Counted from the stretch's first letter, positions 25,784 through 36,055 are shown. The stretch is DNA of 64,000 nt from an uncultured Collinsella sp. (GCA_902479065.1 CABSNM010000001.1:1-64000), one strand, 5' to 3'. Translations and numbers: made by a program. Notes: generated from the sequence alone by a model not told the origin.

Positions 25784-26656
25784 CTAGGAGAACATGCCGG
25801 TGAGGTAATCATTCAGCCGCTTATCCTTGGGCCGTTGGAAAATCTCGTCGGTCTCGTCGTACTCGACCATATCGCCCATGTAGAAGAACGCCGTGCGGTT
25901 GGACACACGCGACGCCTGCTCCATGTTGTGCGTCACGATGACGATGGCGCGGTCGGCCACAATCGACGACATGAGGTCCTCGATCGCCAACGTCGAGATG
26001 GGGTCGAGCGCCGAGCAGGGTTCGTCAAACAGGATCACATCGGGGTTGAGCGCCAGCGTGCGCGCGATGCACAGGCGCTGCTGCTGACCGCCCGAAAGCG
26101 CGTAGGCGCTCTTGTCGAGCTTGTCCTTGACCTCGTCCCACAGCGCTGCACCGCGCAGGCTCTCCTCGACCATACGATCAAGCTCGTCACGGTCGGTAAT
26201 GCCGTGACGCTTGGGCGCAAACGTGATGTTGTCGCGAATGGACTTGCGGAAAGGGTTGGGCTGCTGGAACACCATGCCAATGGAGCGACGCAGCTCGTAC
26301 GTGTTCTCGGTCCTGGTGTTCACATTGCGTCCGCGGTAGTTAATCTCGCCCTCCACGCGGCAGCCGCGAATCTCGCGGTTCATAAGGTTGAGGCTGCGCA
26401 AAAAGGTCGACTTACCGCAGCCCGAAGGCCCGATGAGTGCCGTGATCTCGCCCTTGTGAAACTCGAGCGACGTATTGTGCAGGGCATGGTGGTCGCCATA
26501 GTACACGTTGACGTCCTTAGTGGAGAGCACGACCTCGTCGCTCACGGCCTTGCCGCTCACGCGCACGCGCTTCTCGCTCTCCCCCACGCTCGACAAAAAG
26601 TCCTGGGTCTCGGACGATGCCGCTTCGGTTGCGGGCGTTACACCCATCTCGCTCAT
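25784..26656 (-). CDS. pstB: Phosphate ABC transporter ATP-binding protein
   Basis: A 290-aa ATPase that powers phosphate import with PstCA. Walker A GPSGCGKST, the LSGGQQQRLCIARTLA signature and Walker B VILFDEPCSALDP are all present. The N-terminal ~35 residues before DVNVYYGDHHAL are an extra low-conservation extension. The start overlaps the pstA stop by four bases, so translation is coupled. The order pstS-pstC-pstA-pstB is standard, but no phoU follows; the terminator at 25691 closes the operon. Confidence 0.95.
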   Translation of the reverse strand: MSEMGVTPATEAASSETQDFLSSVGESEKRVRVSGKAVSDEVVLSTKDVNVYYGDHHALHNTSLEFHKGEITALIGPSGCGKSTFLRSLNLMNREIRGCRVEGEINYRGRNVNTRTENTYELRRSIGMVFQQPNPFRKSIRDNITFAPKRHGITDRDELDRMVEESLRGAALWDEVKDKLDKSAYALSGGQQQRLCIARTLALNPDVILFDEPCSALDPISTLAIEDLMSSIVADRAIVIVTHNMEQASRVSNRTAFFYMGDMVEYDETDEIFQRPKDKRLNDYLTGMFS

Positions 26657-27579
26657 TCGGCCGTCATCCTCCTTGCCAGTTGCTTGCCCACGATACGGGC
26701 GACTACGTTAAACAGCAGCACGCAAATCATCAGCAGCGCCGCGGTGCCCCAGACGATCTGCTGGGCCTCGGGGCTGCCCTCGCCATAGATCTTGTAGATA
26801 TGCACGGCGAGCGACTCGCCAGGGCGGAACACGTTCCAGGCACAGGTGGGGCTCGACAGGTTAAAGCTCAAGAAGTTCAGGCGAACCGGCGAGCTCATAC
26901 CCGAGGTAAAGAGCAGTGCTGCGGCCTCGCCAAACACACGGCCGGCCGAAAGCACGATGCCGGTCACGATGGCGGGCATGGCCTCGGGAATCAGGATGTG
27001 CAGCGTGGCCTCCCAGCGGGTAAGGCCCATGGCCAGGCATGCATCGCGCTGGGCCTGTGGCACGTCCTCGAGCGCCTGCTGGATCACGCGCACCAGGATG
27101 GGGATATTGAACATGGTGAGCGCGACAGCGCCGGAGATGATGGAGTACTTCCAGCCCAGCTGCACCGAGAACACCAGAAAGCCGAACATGCCGACGACGA
27201 TGGAAGGCAGCGAGGACAGCGTCTCGATGGCGGTAGAGGCGATGTCGCGGATAGGGCCGTTCGACGCGTACTCAACCAGGAAGACCGCTCCGCCTAGGCT
27301 GATGGGCACCGAGATGATCAGAGTGATCAGCAGCAGGTAGAACGAGTCGAACAGCTGGTAGAGCACGCCGCCCTGCGTTCCGTTGGCGCGCGACGGCTCT
27401 GTGAGAAAGCCCGGCTGGAACAGCGTCGAGATGCCCTCGAACAGGATATAGGCCACCATGGAGATGACGATGAGCATGACGATGGCGACGATCGCCGTCA
27501 ACACGCCCGTGACGAAGCGGTCCTGCTTTTGGACGCGCCCGAGCCTCGCCTCGTCGATGTGGATACGCGTGCTAGCCAC
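26653..27579 (-). CDS. pstA: Phosphate ABC transporter permease PstA
   Basis: A 308-aa inner-membrane permease with six helices. It carries LSSLPSIVVGMFGFLVFS, typical of PstA, and the EAA-like cytoplasmic loop around DACLAMGLTRWEATLHILIP that contacts PstB. It overlaps pstC by eight bases upstream and pstB by four downstream. Confidence 0.94.
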   Translation of the reverse strand: MASTRIHIDEARLGRVQKQDRFVTGVLTAIVAIVMLIVISMVAYILFEGISTLFQPGFLTEPSRANGTQGGVLYQLFDSFYLLLITLIISVPISLGGAVFLVEYASNGPIRDIASTAIETLSSLPSIVVGMFGFLVFSVQLGWKYSIISGAVALTMFNIPILVRVIQQALEDVPQAQRDACLAMGLTRWEATLHILIPEAMPAIVTGIVLSAGRVFGEAAALLFTSGMSSPVRLNFLSFNLSSPTCAWNVFRPGESLAVHIYKIYGEGSPEAQQIVWGTAALLMICVLLFNVVARIVGKQLARRMTAE

Positions 27580-28480
27580 GAGCCTTCGCCCCCTTGCGGC
27601 CGATAAGGTGGATGATCAGGATGAAGATGAGGCTCATGCCCATCAGCAGCAGGCCGAGTGCCCACAGAACATCATCCTGGGCCGAGCCCTCGGCATAGAC
27701 CGCCATGGACGTGGTGAGCGTGGTGGTGATAGTGGACGCCGGCGACAGCAGCGACATCGGCATGGCCTCGATGCCGCCGATAACCATGCGCACGGCGAGC
27801 GTCTCGCCAAAGGCGCGGGTCATACCCAGGATGACCGCAGTCATGAGCGACGGCATGGCGGACTTGAGCACCACGTGCCAGATGGTCTGCCAGCGAGTGT
27901 AGCCCAGCGCGAGCGAGCCCTGGCGGTAGCTGTCGGGCACGGCGCGCAGGCCGTCGACCGAAAGCGTGGTCATGGTCGGCAGGATCATGACGGCCAGTAC
28001 GATGGCACCGGGCAGGATACCCAAGCCCGTGCTCACGTGGAAAACGCTCTTCATAAGGCCGACGACAACGTGAAAGCCGATCAAGCCAAAGACGACCGAG
28101 GGAATACCGGTCAAAAGCTCAATAAGCGGCTGAAAGATCTTGGAGCCAAATTTTGGTTGGATCTCGACCGCAAAGATGGCAGAGCCGATGGCGATGGGCA
28201 ACGCGATGAGCGTGGAGAGCACCATGACCGCAAACGAGGTGACGATCAGGGGCAGGGCGCCGGTGTAGGGCAGGCCGTTTTTAGCCGTGTTGGCCAGGTC
28301 CCACTTGGTGCCGGTGAAAAACTCGACGACCGAGACGCCGTCTTTGACAAAAGCCGAGAGGCCCTTTTGGGCGACCATAAAGATGAGCGCGGCAACGACA
28401 AGCGTCACGAGCGCTACGCACGCGCCCGTGACGCACAGGCCCACGTTCTCAAGGTCGCGCTTTGGCAGCTGTTTTGCCAT
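27572..28480 (-). CDS. pstC: Phosphate ABC transporter permease PstC
   Basis: A 302-aa permease with six helices, the partner of PstA. LLTGIPSVVFGLIGFHVV is the PstC counterpart of the conserved permease segment, and SLALGYTRWQTIWHVVLK is the coupling loop. It begins 25 bases after the pstS stop codon and overlaps pstA. Confidence 0.94.
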   Translation of the reverse strand: MAKQLPKRDLENVGLCVTGACVALVTLVVAALIFMVAQKGLSAFVKDGVSVVEFFTGTKWDLANTAKNGLPYTGALPLIVTSFAVMVLSTLIALPIAIGSAIFAVEIQPKFGSKIFQPLIELLTGIPSVVFGLIGFHVVVGLMKSVFHVSTGLGILPGAIVLAVMILPTMTTLSVDGLRAVPDSYRQGSLALGYTRWQTIWHVVLKSAMPSLMTAVILGMTRAFGETLAVRMVIGGIEAMPMSLLSPASTITTTLTTSMAVYAEGSAQDDVLWALGLLLMGMSLIFILIIHLIGRKGAKARG

Positions 28481-28505
28481 TGCAAACCTTTCCGGGGGCG
28501 ACTAC

Positions 28506-29444
28506 TTATTTAGCGGAGACCTTGCCGCTGGCGTCCTTGACGACCTTCATGGCAGAGACGGGGATGAAGCCCTGCTCCTCGACGAGCTTGCCCTGGACGT
28601 CGTCGGAAAGCATGAACTCCAGGAAGGCCTTGGTAGCCTCGTCGGCGTCCTTTGCACAGTACATGTGCTCGGTCGCCCAGATCTTGAAGGAGCCGTCGGT
28701 GACATTCTTGCTCTTGGGCTCCACGCCCTCGACCTTGATGGCGTTGAACTTGGAGTCGTCGAAGTGCGAGAAGTCGAGGTAGGAGATGGCGTTGTCGGTG
28801 CTGCCCATCTGAGTCTGGACGTCGCCGGACTTGTCGAGCTCGGCGTCGCCCTTAAAGTCGACAGCCTCGTCGCCAAAGACGGCAGCCTCGAAGGTGGCGC
28901 GAGTACCGGAGCCGGCCTTGCGGTTGAGGACGACGATCTTGGCGTCGTCGCCGCCGACCTCCTTCCAGTTGGTGATCTGGCCGGAGAAGATGCCCTTGAG
29001 CTGCTCGAGGGACAGGTCGTCGACCGTCACGTTCTTGGAGACGACGGGGCCCATGCCCACGACGGCAACCTCGTGGTCGACGAGCTTCTTGACCTGGTCG
29101 GCCTCGAGTTTGGTCTCGGCGAAGACGTCGGAGTTGCCGATGGTGACGGTGCCGGCGGCAACAGCGGTCAGGCCCTTGCCCGAACCGTTACCCGAGCCGG
29201 AGACGGAGACGTCCGGGTTGGCATCCATGAACTTCTCGGCAGCGGCCTCGACGAGAGCCTGGAACGAGGAGGCACCGTCGTAGGTCACCTCGCCGGAGAC
29301 GGACTCGGCAGCAGCGGCGCTACCCTTGTCGGCGGCGTCGGATGCGCCGGAGCCGCCGCAACCAACGAGACCGAGACCGACGATGCTGGCAAGACCACCA
29401 GCGAGGCCGAGGAACTGACGACGAGAATAAGCCTGATCGAGCAT
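28506..29444 (-). CDS. pstS: Phosphate-binding lipoprotein PstS
   Basis: A 312-aa substrate-binding protein. The N-terminus SRRQFLGLAGGLASIVGLGL then VGCGG combines a twin-arginine motif with a lipobox cysteine, so it is probably Tat-exported and lipid-anchored. Inside, GSGNGSGKGL and RKAGSGTRATFE contribute the phosphate-binding loops of the family. The ATG at 29444 with GAAAGGAAG is preferred over an upstream in-frame codon. No clear Pho box was found, although the operon is expected to respond to phosphate starvation. Confidence 0.93.
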   Translation of the reverse strand: MLDQAYSRRQFLGLAGGLASIVGLGLVGCGGSGASDAADKGSAAAAESVSGEVTYDGASSFQALVEAAAEKFMDANPDVSVSGSGNGSGKGLTAVAAGTVTIGNSDVFAETKLEADQVKKLVDHEVAVVGMGPVVSKNVTVDDLSLEQLKGIFSGQITNWKEVGGDDAKIVVLNRKAGSGTRATFEAAVFGDEAVDFKGDAELDKSGDVQTQMGSTDNAISYLDFSHFDDSKFNAIKVEGVEPKSKNVTDGSFKIWATEHMYCAKDADEATKAFLEFMLSDDVQGKLVEEQGFIPVSAMKVVKDASGKVSAK

Positions 29445-29833
29445 GATCTTCCTTTCATACATGCGACTCGCGGGCACCCCGCCCGCTTTGCTGTTTGGAA
29501 AGATACGACCCCGATCGGGCGACGACCGCCTTATCTGCGGTTTCTTACGGGCTATTGATAGACCCTTACCGCAAGCTCTGCCCAGCCTTTACAAACGGAT
29601 AACAATCCAGCGCCGAACATGGCGCACCTTTTACACCAAAGGAACGTCCCCAATGACTACCCCACCGCAACAGAAAAAGCCCGGGCAAAAGCACCGGGCT
29701 CGTAATGCAAGTTTGTATCCAAGCAGGATATAGGGGTTTCCCAGGTGCCCGAGATTACCCCGAAAGAGGAGCGCCGCGTATTTTGGTACGCAAGCGACGG
29801 TTTGAGGGGCAAGGTCGGGTGCCTGGGGAAGCC
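29445..29833. other. Gap upstream of pstS
   Basis: The gap holds an R1 fragment (AAGGAACGTCCCC, 29640-29652) and the terminator at 29674-29703. A GTG-started frame of about 40 codons from 29744 (VPEITPKEERRVFWYASDGL) runs into the antisense of the dipeptidase. It is noted but not supported. No Pho-type direct repeats were recognised. Confidence 0.5.
29674..29703 (-). terminator. Terminator after the dipeptidase gene
   Basis: AGCCCGG (29678-29684) pairs with CCGGGCT (29694-29700). On the minus strand the hairpin ends in a T-run (29674-29678). Confidence 0.8.
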
Positions 29834-31270
29834 CTACAGTTCAAGTTCGTTGAGGCGCAGGATCGCCACGATATAAATCTTGAGCGCCTGCTTGAGCTGG
29901 TCCTCGTTGGCGCACTCGTTGGGACCGTGCATCTGGCCGCCCCACTCGGGCAGCTCCAGGCCGGTCTCCTCGGGGCCAAACGAGACGGCGCGGGCAAAGT
30001 TGCGCGCGTACGTGCCGCCGCCCATAGCAAAGGGCTCAGCATGCTTGCCCGTAAACTCGTTATAGGTATCAATAAGCGCCTTCACGGCTGGATCGTCGGC
30101 AGACACCGAGAACGGCACCTTAGCGCGACCCAGCTGACACGTCACGCCAAAACGGCCCACGAGCGGGTCGAGCTGCTCGCGGATGGTATCGGCACTCGTA
30201 CTGTCGGGGAAGCGCACGTCGATGACCTGCTCAATATGGCCATCCGCCACGCGGATGACTCCAGCGTTGCAGGTAAGCGGGCCAAACGCCGGACTCGTCG
30301 CATCGATACCCAGGCCGCGACCATAGGCATCCGCATGCACAAAGGCCAGGAACTTGACGAACTCGTGCTCGGCAGGCGTCAGCAGACGCTCGTCGCGTGC
30401 ACCAAACGCGTCCTCGGCCTCGCGCAGATACGCCACGATCAGGCCGACGGCGTTGATGGTGCCCTCAGGCATCGAAGCGTGGCCGCCAATACCGTGGGCG
30501 AAAATCTGCGCATGCCCGTTATCAAGCGCCGTGATCTCCAGGCGGTCGGCGTTCTCAACGGGCGCCGGCAGCTCATCGGCGGCAATCGCGAGCTCGCAGA
30601 TGGACTGCGACGGAATGGCGTTGCTCGCCTCGGCACCGCTCCAGGACACAATGCGCCCGCCGTCGATCTTGGGGCTCACAAACGTCGCCCCAAACTGGCC
30701 CTTCTCGGCATTGCAGACCGGGAACTCGGCATCGGGCGTAAACAAAAAGTCGGGGTCTGCGTGATTTTCCAGATAATGGTGAACGTCGGACATGCCCACT
30801 TCCTCATCGCAGCCCAGCAGCGCGCGGAAGGTATAGCGCGGCACAATGCCGTGCTTGAGCAGGTAGGCACCGGCGTAGAGCGACAACACCGCCGGACCCT
30901 TGTCATCAATCACGCCACGGCCGAGCAGCCAGCCCTCGCGACGCTCCATCGCAAACGGGTCGGTGTTCCAGCCGGGGCCGGCGGGCACCACGTCCACGTG
31001 GCAGATGGTCGCGAGCTGCTTGTCGCCGCGACCCGGGATATCGGCAATGCCCACATAGCCCTCGTCGTCGCTCGTCTGGTAGCCGAGCTTTTGCGCAATG
31101 CCGAGCGCGCAATCGAGCGCATCACGAACCGGGCGGCCAAACGGCGCACCGGGCTCTGCATTGGCAGCAACGGCCACGGACGGATAGCTCACCAGTTGTT
31201 CGATATCGGCGACGACATCTTCCCAGACCTCGTCGACATACTCGATAACGCTCTGCTCCACCTGATTCAT
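29834..31270 (-). CDS. M20 dipeptidase (PepV/Sapep-like)
   Basis: A 478-aa di-zinc dipeptidase. The first zinc histidine is in TICHVDVVPAG, followed by LGRGVIDDKGP. The catalytic and metal acids are in LLGCDEEVGMSD, and a late histidine lies in EWGGQMHGPNE. These and the length match the PepV-type dipeptidases used by Gram-positive bacteria to cut imported dipeptides in the cytosol. The start at 31270 follows GAGGAGGTC; the 53-codon upstream extension is discarded. The next gene upstream is a HAD phosphatase 55 bp away, possibly in the same transcript. Confidence 0.9.
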   Translation of the reverse strand: MNQVEQSVIEYVDEVWEDVVADIEQLVSYPSVAVAANAEPGAPFGRPVRDALDCALGIAQKLGYQTSDDEGYVGIADIPGRGDKQLATICHVDVVPAGPGWNTDPFAMERREGWLLGRGVIDDKGPAVLSLYAGAYLLKHGIVPRYTFRALLGCDEEVGMSDVHHYLENHADPDFLFTPDAEFPVCNAEKGQFGATFVSPKIDGGRIVSWSGAEASNAIPSQSICELAIAADELPAPVENADRLEITALDNGHAQIFAHGIGGHASMPEGTINAVGLIVAYLREAEDAFGARDERLLTPAEHEFVKFLAFVHADAYGRGLGIDATSPAFGPLTCNAGVIRVADGHIEQVIDVRFPDSTSADTIREQLDPLVGRFGVTCQLGRAKVPFSVSADDPAVKALIDTYNEFTGKHAEPFAMGGGTYARNFARAVSFGPEETGLELPEWGGQMHGPNECANEDQLKQALKIYIVAILRLNELEL

Positions 31271-31325
31271 GGACGACCTCCTCACCAATGAGTGACGGGT
31301 ACGCCCGCCCCTCACATTACGTCTA

Positions 31326-31988
31326 TTAGATAGCGAAAAGTTTAGCAAGCTCGGCCACCGAGTGCACCACTGCATCGGCACCCGCCGCCTCGTGCTCGCC
31401 CGGCGCCGCCGCGCCCGAATAGATACCAATGCACGGCACGCTCATCGCGTGCGCGCCCTCGACGTCGTTAAAGCGATCGCCGATCATCACGGCATCGCCC
31501 GCCGTCGCACCGAGCTCTGCCAGGGCATCGCGGACCGAATCGGCCTTGGTCTCGCGCCCCTGCGGCGGATTCATGCCAACCACCGCCTCAAACTGAGAAA
31601 GTCCCAGCTCTCCCACCATGTCGATACACTTTGCCTCCATGCGTGACGTCGCCACGGCCATACGCTTGCCTTGGGCGACCAACCCATCCAGCAGCTCGGG
31701 GATCCCGTCAAACACGGGATACTCCTCCGGTCCCAGTTCATCAAAAAAGGCACGGTACTCGTCGGCCACCACAAGCGACTCCTCGCGGGAAAAGCCATAA
31801 AAGTCGTGAAAGCTCTTCCACAGGGGCGGCCCGATCATGCGGCGCAGGTCACCCATCTGCGCCTCCGAAAACCCGCGCGCGGCCAACGTCTTGCGCGTCG
31901 AGGTCATCACCGCCCGGCCCGTATCGGCCACCGTGCCGTCAAAATCGAACAGCACAACCGGCCGCTCGCATAGCTGTAATGCCGCCAT
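31326..31988 (-). CDS. HAD phosphatase (Gph/PpaX-like)
   Basis: A 220-aa HAD subfamily I phosphatase. Motif I is VVLFDFDGTVADTG, the C1 helical cap follows (about residues 20-85), motif II is AVATSRME, and motif IV is MIGDRFNDVEGA. It resembles phosphoglycolate and pyrophosphate phosphatases. The start at 31988 follows AAGAGGAGTG. The substrate is not assignable. Confidence 0.87.
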   Translation of the reverse strand: MAALQLCERPVVLFDFDGTVADTGRAVMTSTRKTLAARGFSEAQMGDLRRMIGPPLWKSFHDFYGFSREESLVVADEYRAFFDELGPEEYPVFDGIPELLDGLVAQGKRMAVATSRMEAKCIDMVGELGLSQFEAVVGMNPPQGRETKADSVRDALAELGATAGDAVMIGDRFNDVEGAHAMSVPCIGIYSGAAAPGEHEAAGADAVVHSVAELAKLFAI

Positions 31989-32144
31989 CGGCACTCCTCT
32001 TCCCCAGTTGATGATTTCCACACCGACACTTCAAACTGTTGACTATTCAACAATTGAACCTAGCAATGTAGAGCAACTCCACTATACTTGTCGCACTTTG
32101 CTCTCAGAAGGCGGCGCGAAAGCGCCCCAACGAAAGGTGCAATT

Positions 32145-33005
32145 ATGTCTTTTGCCATCATAACCGACTCCACGTCGGACATCTCCCCCGCCCGCGCTCA
32201 AGAGCTCGGCATTTACGTGATTCCACTGCATGTGATTATCGAGGGCGAGGACCTGCTCGACCAGGTACAGATTACCGCCCAGGAGTACGTCGCGCGCATG
32301 GCCGGCTCCGAGCAACTGCCGCACACCTCGCAGCCGAGCGCCGGCGAGTTCAAGGCACTCTTTGACCGCGTGCTCGCCGACGGCCATGATAGCGCCATCT
32401 TTATCTCACTGTGCAGCGAGTGGTCCGCCTGCTATGCCAACGCCAGCCTGACGGCCGAAACGCACGAACTCGACGTGCGCTGCATCGACTCGCGCACCGG
32501 CTCGGGTGCCGAGGGCCTGCTGGTGGAGTACGCGCTGGCCATGCGCGAGGACGGCCGCAGCCTGGACGAGACCGAGGCGCAGATCCGCGCGACGCTGCCC
32601 AACGCCCACCTGTTGCTGATTCCCCGCACGCTTGAGAATCTCGTTAAGAACGGCCGCGCGCCCAAGCTCGCCGGCCAGCTCACGCAGATGCTCAACATTC
32701 GCCTGGCCGTTTCGCCGGAGTGGCAGTCGGGCGAGATCAAGGCCATCAAGAAGGGCCGCGGAGCCAAGCGCATCGTTGCGAACACCATGGCTGACTGCCT
32801 CGAGTTTTTGACCGAGCACCCGGGCTCAAGCGTTCGCGTGCTCACGACCGGTGCTGCCGAGGAGCAGGAACTTGTCAACGAGGCGCTCGCGGGCCAGGAC
32901 TACGTAGACGCCGGCACCGGCCCCATCGGCTGCACCATCGCCACCCATGTAGGCGTCGACGCCATCGCCATCAGCTACTGCCCCCGCTACCAGCCCATCC
33001 ACTAG
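32145..33005 (+). CDS. DegV-family fatty-acid-binding protein, copy 1
   Basis: A 286-aa DegV protein, beginning SFAIITDSTSDISPARAQEL. DegV (FakB-type) proteins bind a fatty acid for phosphorylation by FakA. The TSQPSAGEF and later RTLENLVKNGRAP segments are typical of the fold. The start at 32145 follows GAAAGGTGC. A second, diverged copy lies at 46853. No fakA kinase is in the window. Upstream, TTCAAACTGTTG and CAACAATTGAA form an imperfect inverted repeat near 32027-32060 of unknown meaning. Confidence 0.88.
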   Translation: MSFAIITDSTSDISPARAQELGIYVIPLHVIIEGEDLLDQVQITAQEYVARMAGSEQLPHTSQPSAGEFKALFDRVLADGHDSAIFISLCSEWSACYANASLTAETHELDVRCIDSRTGSGAEGLLVEYALAMREDGRSLDETEAQIRATLPNAHLLLIPRTLENLVKNGRAPKLAGQLTQMLNIRLAVSPEWQSGEIKAIKKGRGAKRIVANTMADCLEFLTEHPGSSVRVLTTGAAEEQELVNEALAGQDYVDAGTGPIGCTIATHVGVDAIAISYCPRYQPIH

Positions 33006-33021
33006 GGGCACCTTTACCGCT

Positions 33022-33084
33022 TGCGGTGGAATAGGGACTTTTTTTGGCTTATCAGCCGCAAATCAATCCCTATTCCACCGCAAC
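33022..33084. repeat. R4 palindrome with perfect 17-bp arms
   Basis: TTGCGGTGGAATAGGGA (33022-33038) pairs perfectly with 33068-33084 around a 29-nt centre containing GGC-TTATCA-GCC. The second copy, at 39115-39176, has a different but equally perfect stem. It may serve as a terminator between convergent genes. Confidence 0.8.
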
Positions 33085-33098
33085 TTGGAAATCGGCGA

Positions 33099-33407
33099 TC
33101 AGCCCAGCGGACCCTGGAACAGTTCCTCATGCGAGCCCATTCTGACCAGTCGGATCACAGGATTAGTCTTATGCGGCAAGTACAGAACGACCACATCGAC
33201 CAAACCATCGGATAGGTGGAAATCGATGTGGCCGTTGTAGTTTCCGCCCGGGTTTGAGAGCTCGTGGGCGCCATACTCCGCCGGAAGTGACCCATGAGCC
33301 ACAAGCTCTGCAACCGCCGCTTTAAACTCACTTTTTAGCTGCGGATGCATGCGCATCGTTCGTTTGTAGTCCACCTTAAATTGAGCCTCGACTTTAATCT
33401 CGAACAT
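33099..33407 (-). CDS. YafQ-like mRNA interferase toxin
   Basis: A 102-aa RelE/ParE-superfamily toxin. The histidines and acid of YafQ-type ribosome-dependent RNases are visible in YGAHELS, NGHIDFHLSDG and RMGSHEELF. It starts two bases after the antitoxin stop, in the usual antitoxin-first order. Expected action is cleavage of translated mRNA when the antitoxin is degraded. The protein appears intact. Confidence 0.85.
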   Translation of the reverse strand: MFEIKVEAQFKVDYKRTMRMHPQLKSEFKAAVAELVAHGSLPAEYGAHELSNPGGNYNGHIDFHLSDGLVDVVVLYLPHKTNPVIRLVRMGSHEELFQGPLG

Positions 33408-33409
33408 CG

Positions 33410-33709
33410 CTATTCCTCATCGAGGAATGACATAAGCTCATCAGCGTTATTGAATGACGGGCTATCGTCCGGCAAAATCCCCAACTCATGAGCCTCGGCG
33501 ATCACCATGGCACGCCTCGTCGCCTCGTTGGGCACCTCCGCCCTTCCTACAATCTCAAAAGGAATCTTTCGTTGATTTACCAGCTGCCGAACGGCAAGAT
33601 TGAGATAGGAATTGAGGCTGAGGCCGACCGAATCCAAGAACTCAGTCGCCTGCTCCTTAAGCCCCTCTTCGATGCGAACCGTCGTAGGCTTAACTGTTGC
33701 TGTAGACAT
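33410..33709 (-). CDS. RelB/DinJ-type antitoxin
   Basis: A 99-aa antitoxin. The N-terminal VKPTTVRIEEGLKEQATEFL is the ribbon-helix-helix DNA-binding domain, followed by SVGLSLNSYLNLAVRQLVNQ as in DinJ/RelB. The acidic C-terminal tail binds the toxin. The start at 33709 follows GAGGAGG; an upstream 25-codon extension passes through the operator and is rejected. The perfect palindrome 33759-33790 is its probable operator. Confidence 0.87.
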   Translation of the reverse strand: MSTATVKPTTVRIEEGLKEQATEFLDSVGLSLNSYLNLAVRQLVNQRKIPFEIVGRAEVPNEATRRAMVIAEAHELGILPDDSPSFNNADELMSFLDEE

Positions 33710-33740
33710 TTGCGACCTCCTCGCCCTCGTCTTTTGCATC

Positions 33741-33790
33741 AGTATACCCAGTTTAGATGGCAGATTGATGTTAAATAACATCAATCTGCC
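33741..33790 (-). promoter_or_regulatory. Operator and -10 region of the toxin-antitoxin operon
   Basis: GGCAGATTGATGTTA (33759-33773) and its exact reverse complement (33776-33790) flank two A's, a 32-bp palindrome. A TATACT -10 box lies at 33741-33746 on the minus strand, so the repressor would sit over the -35 region. Ribbon-helix-helix dimers typically bind such sites. Confidence 0.85.
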
Positions 33791-33823
33791 GTTCTCATTA
33801 CTACAACAACAGGCACGCTCGCC

Positions 33824-34582
33824 CTACATCAACCCGCTGAGCGCAATGTCGACGGCCTCGTTGAGGTCGTCGGTGATGTGCACCAGCTCCGGATCGAGCG
33901 GGCTGATCATGCCGGCGTCCATCACCGGGCCGTTGAGCCAGTCAAACAGGCCCTGCCAGTACTCGGTGCCCACCAAAACGAGCGGCATGCGCTTGACCTT
34001 GTGCGTCTGCACCAGCGTGAGTACCTCAAACATCTCGTCTTGCGTGCCAAAACCACCGGGAAACACGATGGCACCCGAGCTGTATTTGACGAACATAGTC
34101 TTGCGCACAAAGAAGTAACGGAAGTCCATGCCGAGGTTCACGTATTTGTTGAGCCCATGTTCATGCGGGAGCTCGATACCCAAGCCGACCGACTTGCCGT
34201 TGACGCTCGCCGCTCCCCTGTTGGCCGCCTCCATGATGCCGGGGCCGCCACCGGTGATAACCGCCACGCCGCGCTGGGCAATCTTACGGCCGACCGTGCG
34301 CGCCGCCTTGTAGAGCGGATCGGTCTTGGGCGTACGGGCACTACCGAAGATGGTCACCGCAGGCCCTAACTCGGCAAGTGCGCCAAAACCATCGACAAAC
34401 TCGGCCTGGATGCGCAGTACACGCCACGGATCGGCATGCAACCAGTCGGTTGAATCCTCGGGCGCCAGCAGGTTGGCGTACGTATTGTCCTTAGGAATCA
34501 TGGGGCCGCGCATGACCACGGGACCGCGGCGGTACGTCTCGTCGTAGGCAGGCTCGCCCTCGACATTCTCGTTCTTAATCAT
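33824..34582 (-). CDS. LOG-family protein (TIGR00730 Rossmann fold)
   Basis: A 252-aa protein related to the LOG nucleotide 5'-monophosphate phosphoribohydrolases and so-called lysine decarboxylases. VITGGGPGIMEAANRGA and the catalytic PGGFGTQDEMFE are both present. Bacterial members cleave AMP or other nucleotides at the N-glycosidic bond. The N-terminal ~80 residues are an extra segment before AVTIFGSAR. The start at 34582 follows AGGAGC. A terminator separates it from tgt upstream. Confidence 0.87.
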   Translation of the reverse strand: MIKNENVEGEPAYDETYRRGPVVMRGPMIPKDNTYANLLAPEDSTDWLHADPWRVLRIQAEFVDGFGALAELGPAVTIFGSARTPKTDPLYKAARTVGRKIAQRGVAVITGGGPGIMEAANRGAASVNGKSVGLGIELPHEHGLNKYVNLGMDFRYFFVRKTMFVKYSSGAIVFPGGFGTQDEMFEVLTLVQTHKVKRMPLVLVGTEYWQGLFDWLNGPVMDAGMISPLDPELVHITDDLNEAVDIALSGLM

Positions 34583-34604
34583 GGGTGCTCCTATCGAGAA
34601 AAAG

Positions 34605-34646
34605 AAAAACGGGCGGGGTCGACGCCATGCGCCAAACACCCGCCCG
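34605..34646 (-). terminator. Terminator after tgt
   Basis: GGGCGGG (34611-34617) pairs with CCCGCCC (34639-34645). On the minus strand a run of T's (34601-34609, interrupted) follows. It lies between tgt and the LOG-family gene. Confidence 0.75.
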
Positions 34647-34718
34647 AACATCAACTATTCGGTATGGTACCCACGATGCATCAAGTGCTTGCAAGCTATC
34701 GGTCAGCGGTCGTAGCTC

Positions 34719-35858
<1,140 letters not shown>

Positions 35859-35961
35859 AAACTGGAACTCCTTGGTTGCGGTTCATACGCAAACCATTAT
35901 ACGGGCAACCCGCAAGAAGCACCGACTCGACAGAAACTAGTGCAAAGGAAACCTGCCCCCT

Positions 35962-36001
35962 TGCACCAATGCACCAATGCACCAATGCACCAATGCACCA
36001 G
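35962..36001. repeat. Tandem octamer TGCACCAA x5
   Basis: Four exact TGCACCAA units and a fifth ending in G, in perfect register, about 104 bp upstream of tgt. A single TGCACCAA-like copy recurs near 39211. Such tracts change copy number by slippage. Confidence 0.9.
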
Positions 36002-36006
36002 GATAA

Positions 36007-36043
36007 AAATGATCCGTTTTCCTCCGTCCCCAACGGATCATTT
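36007..36043. repeat. Palindrome AAATGATCCGTT
   Basis: Perfect 12-bp arms AAATGATCCGTT (36007-36018) and 36032-36043 around TTCCTCCGTCCCC. It lies between the octamer tract and element A. Confidence 0.75.
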
Positions 36044-36055
36044 CCGACAGCCACA

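Noticed and set aside
35962..36001. Repeat tract as a CRISPR remnant
   Set aside because: Units are 8 bp with no spacers, so it is a simple tandem repeat.
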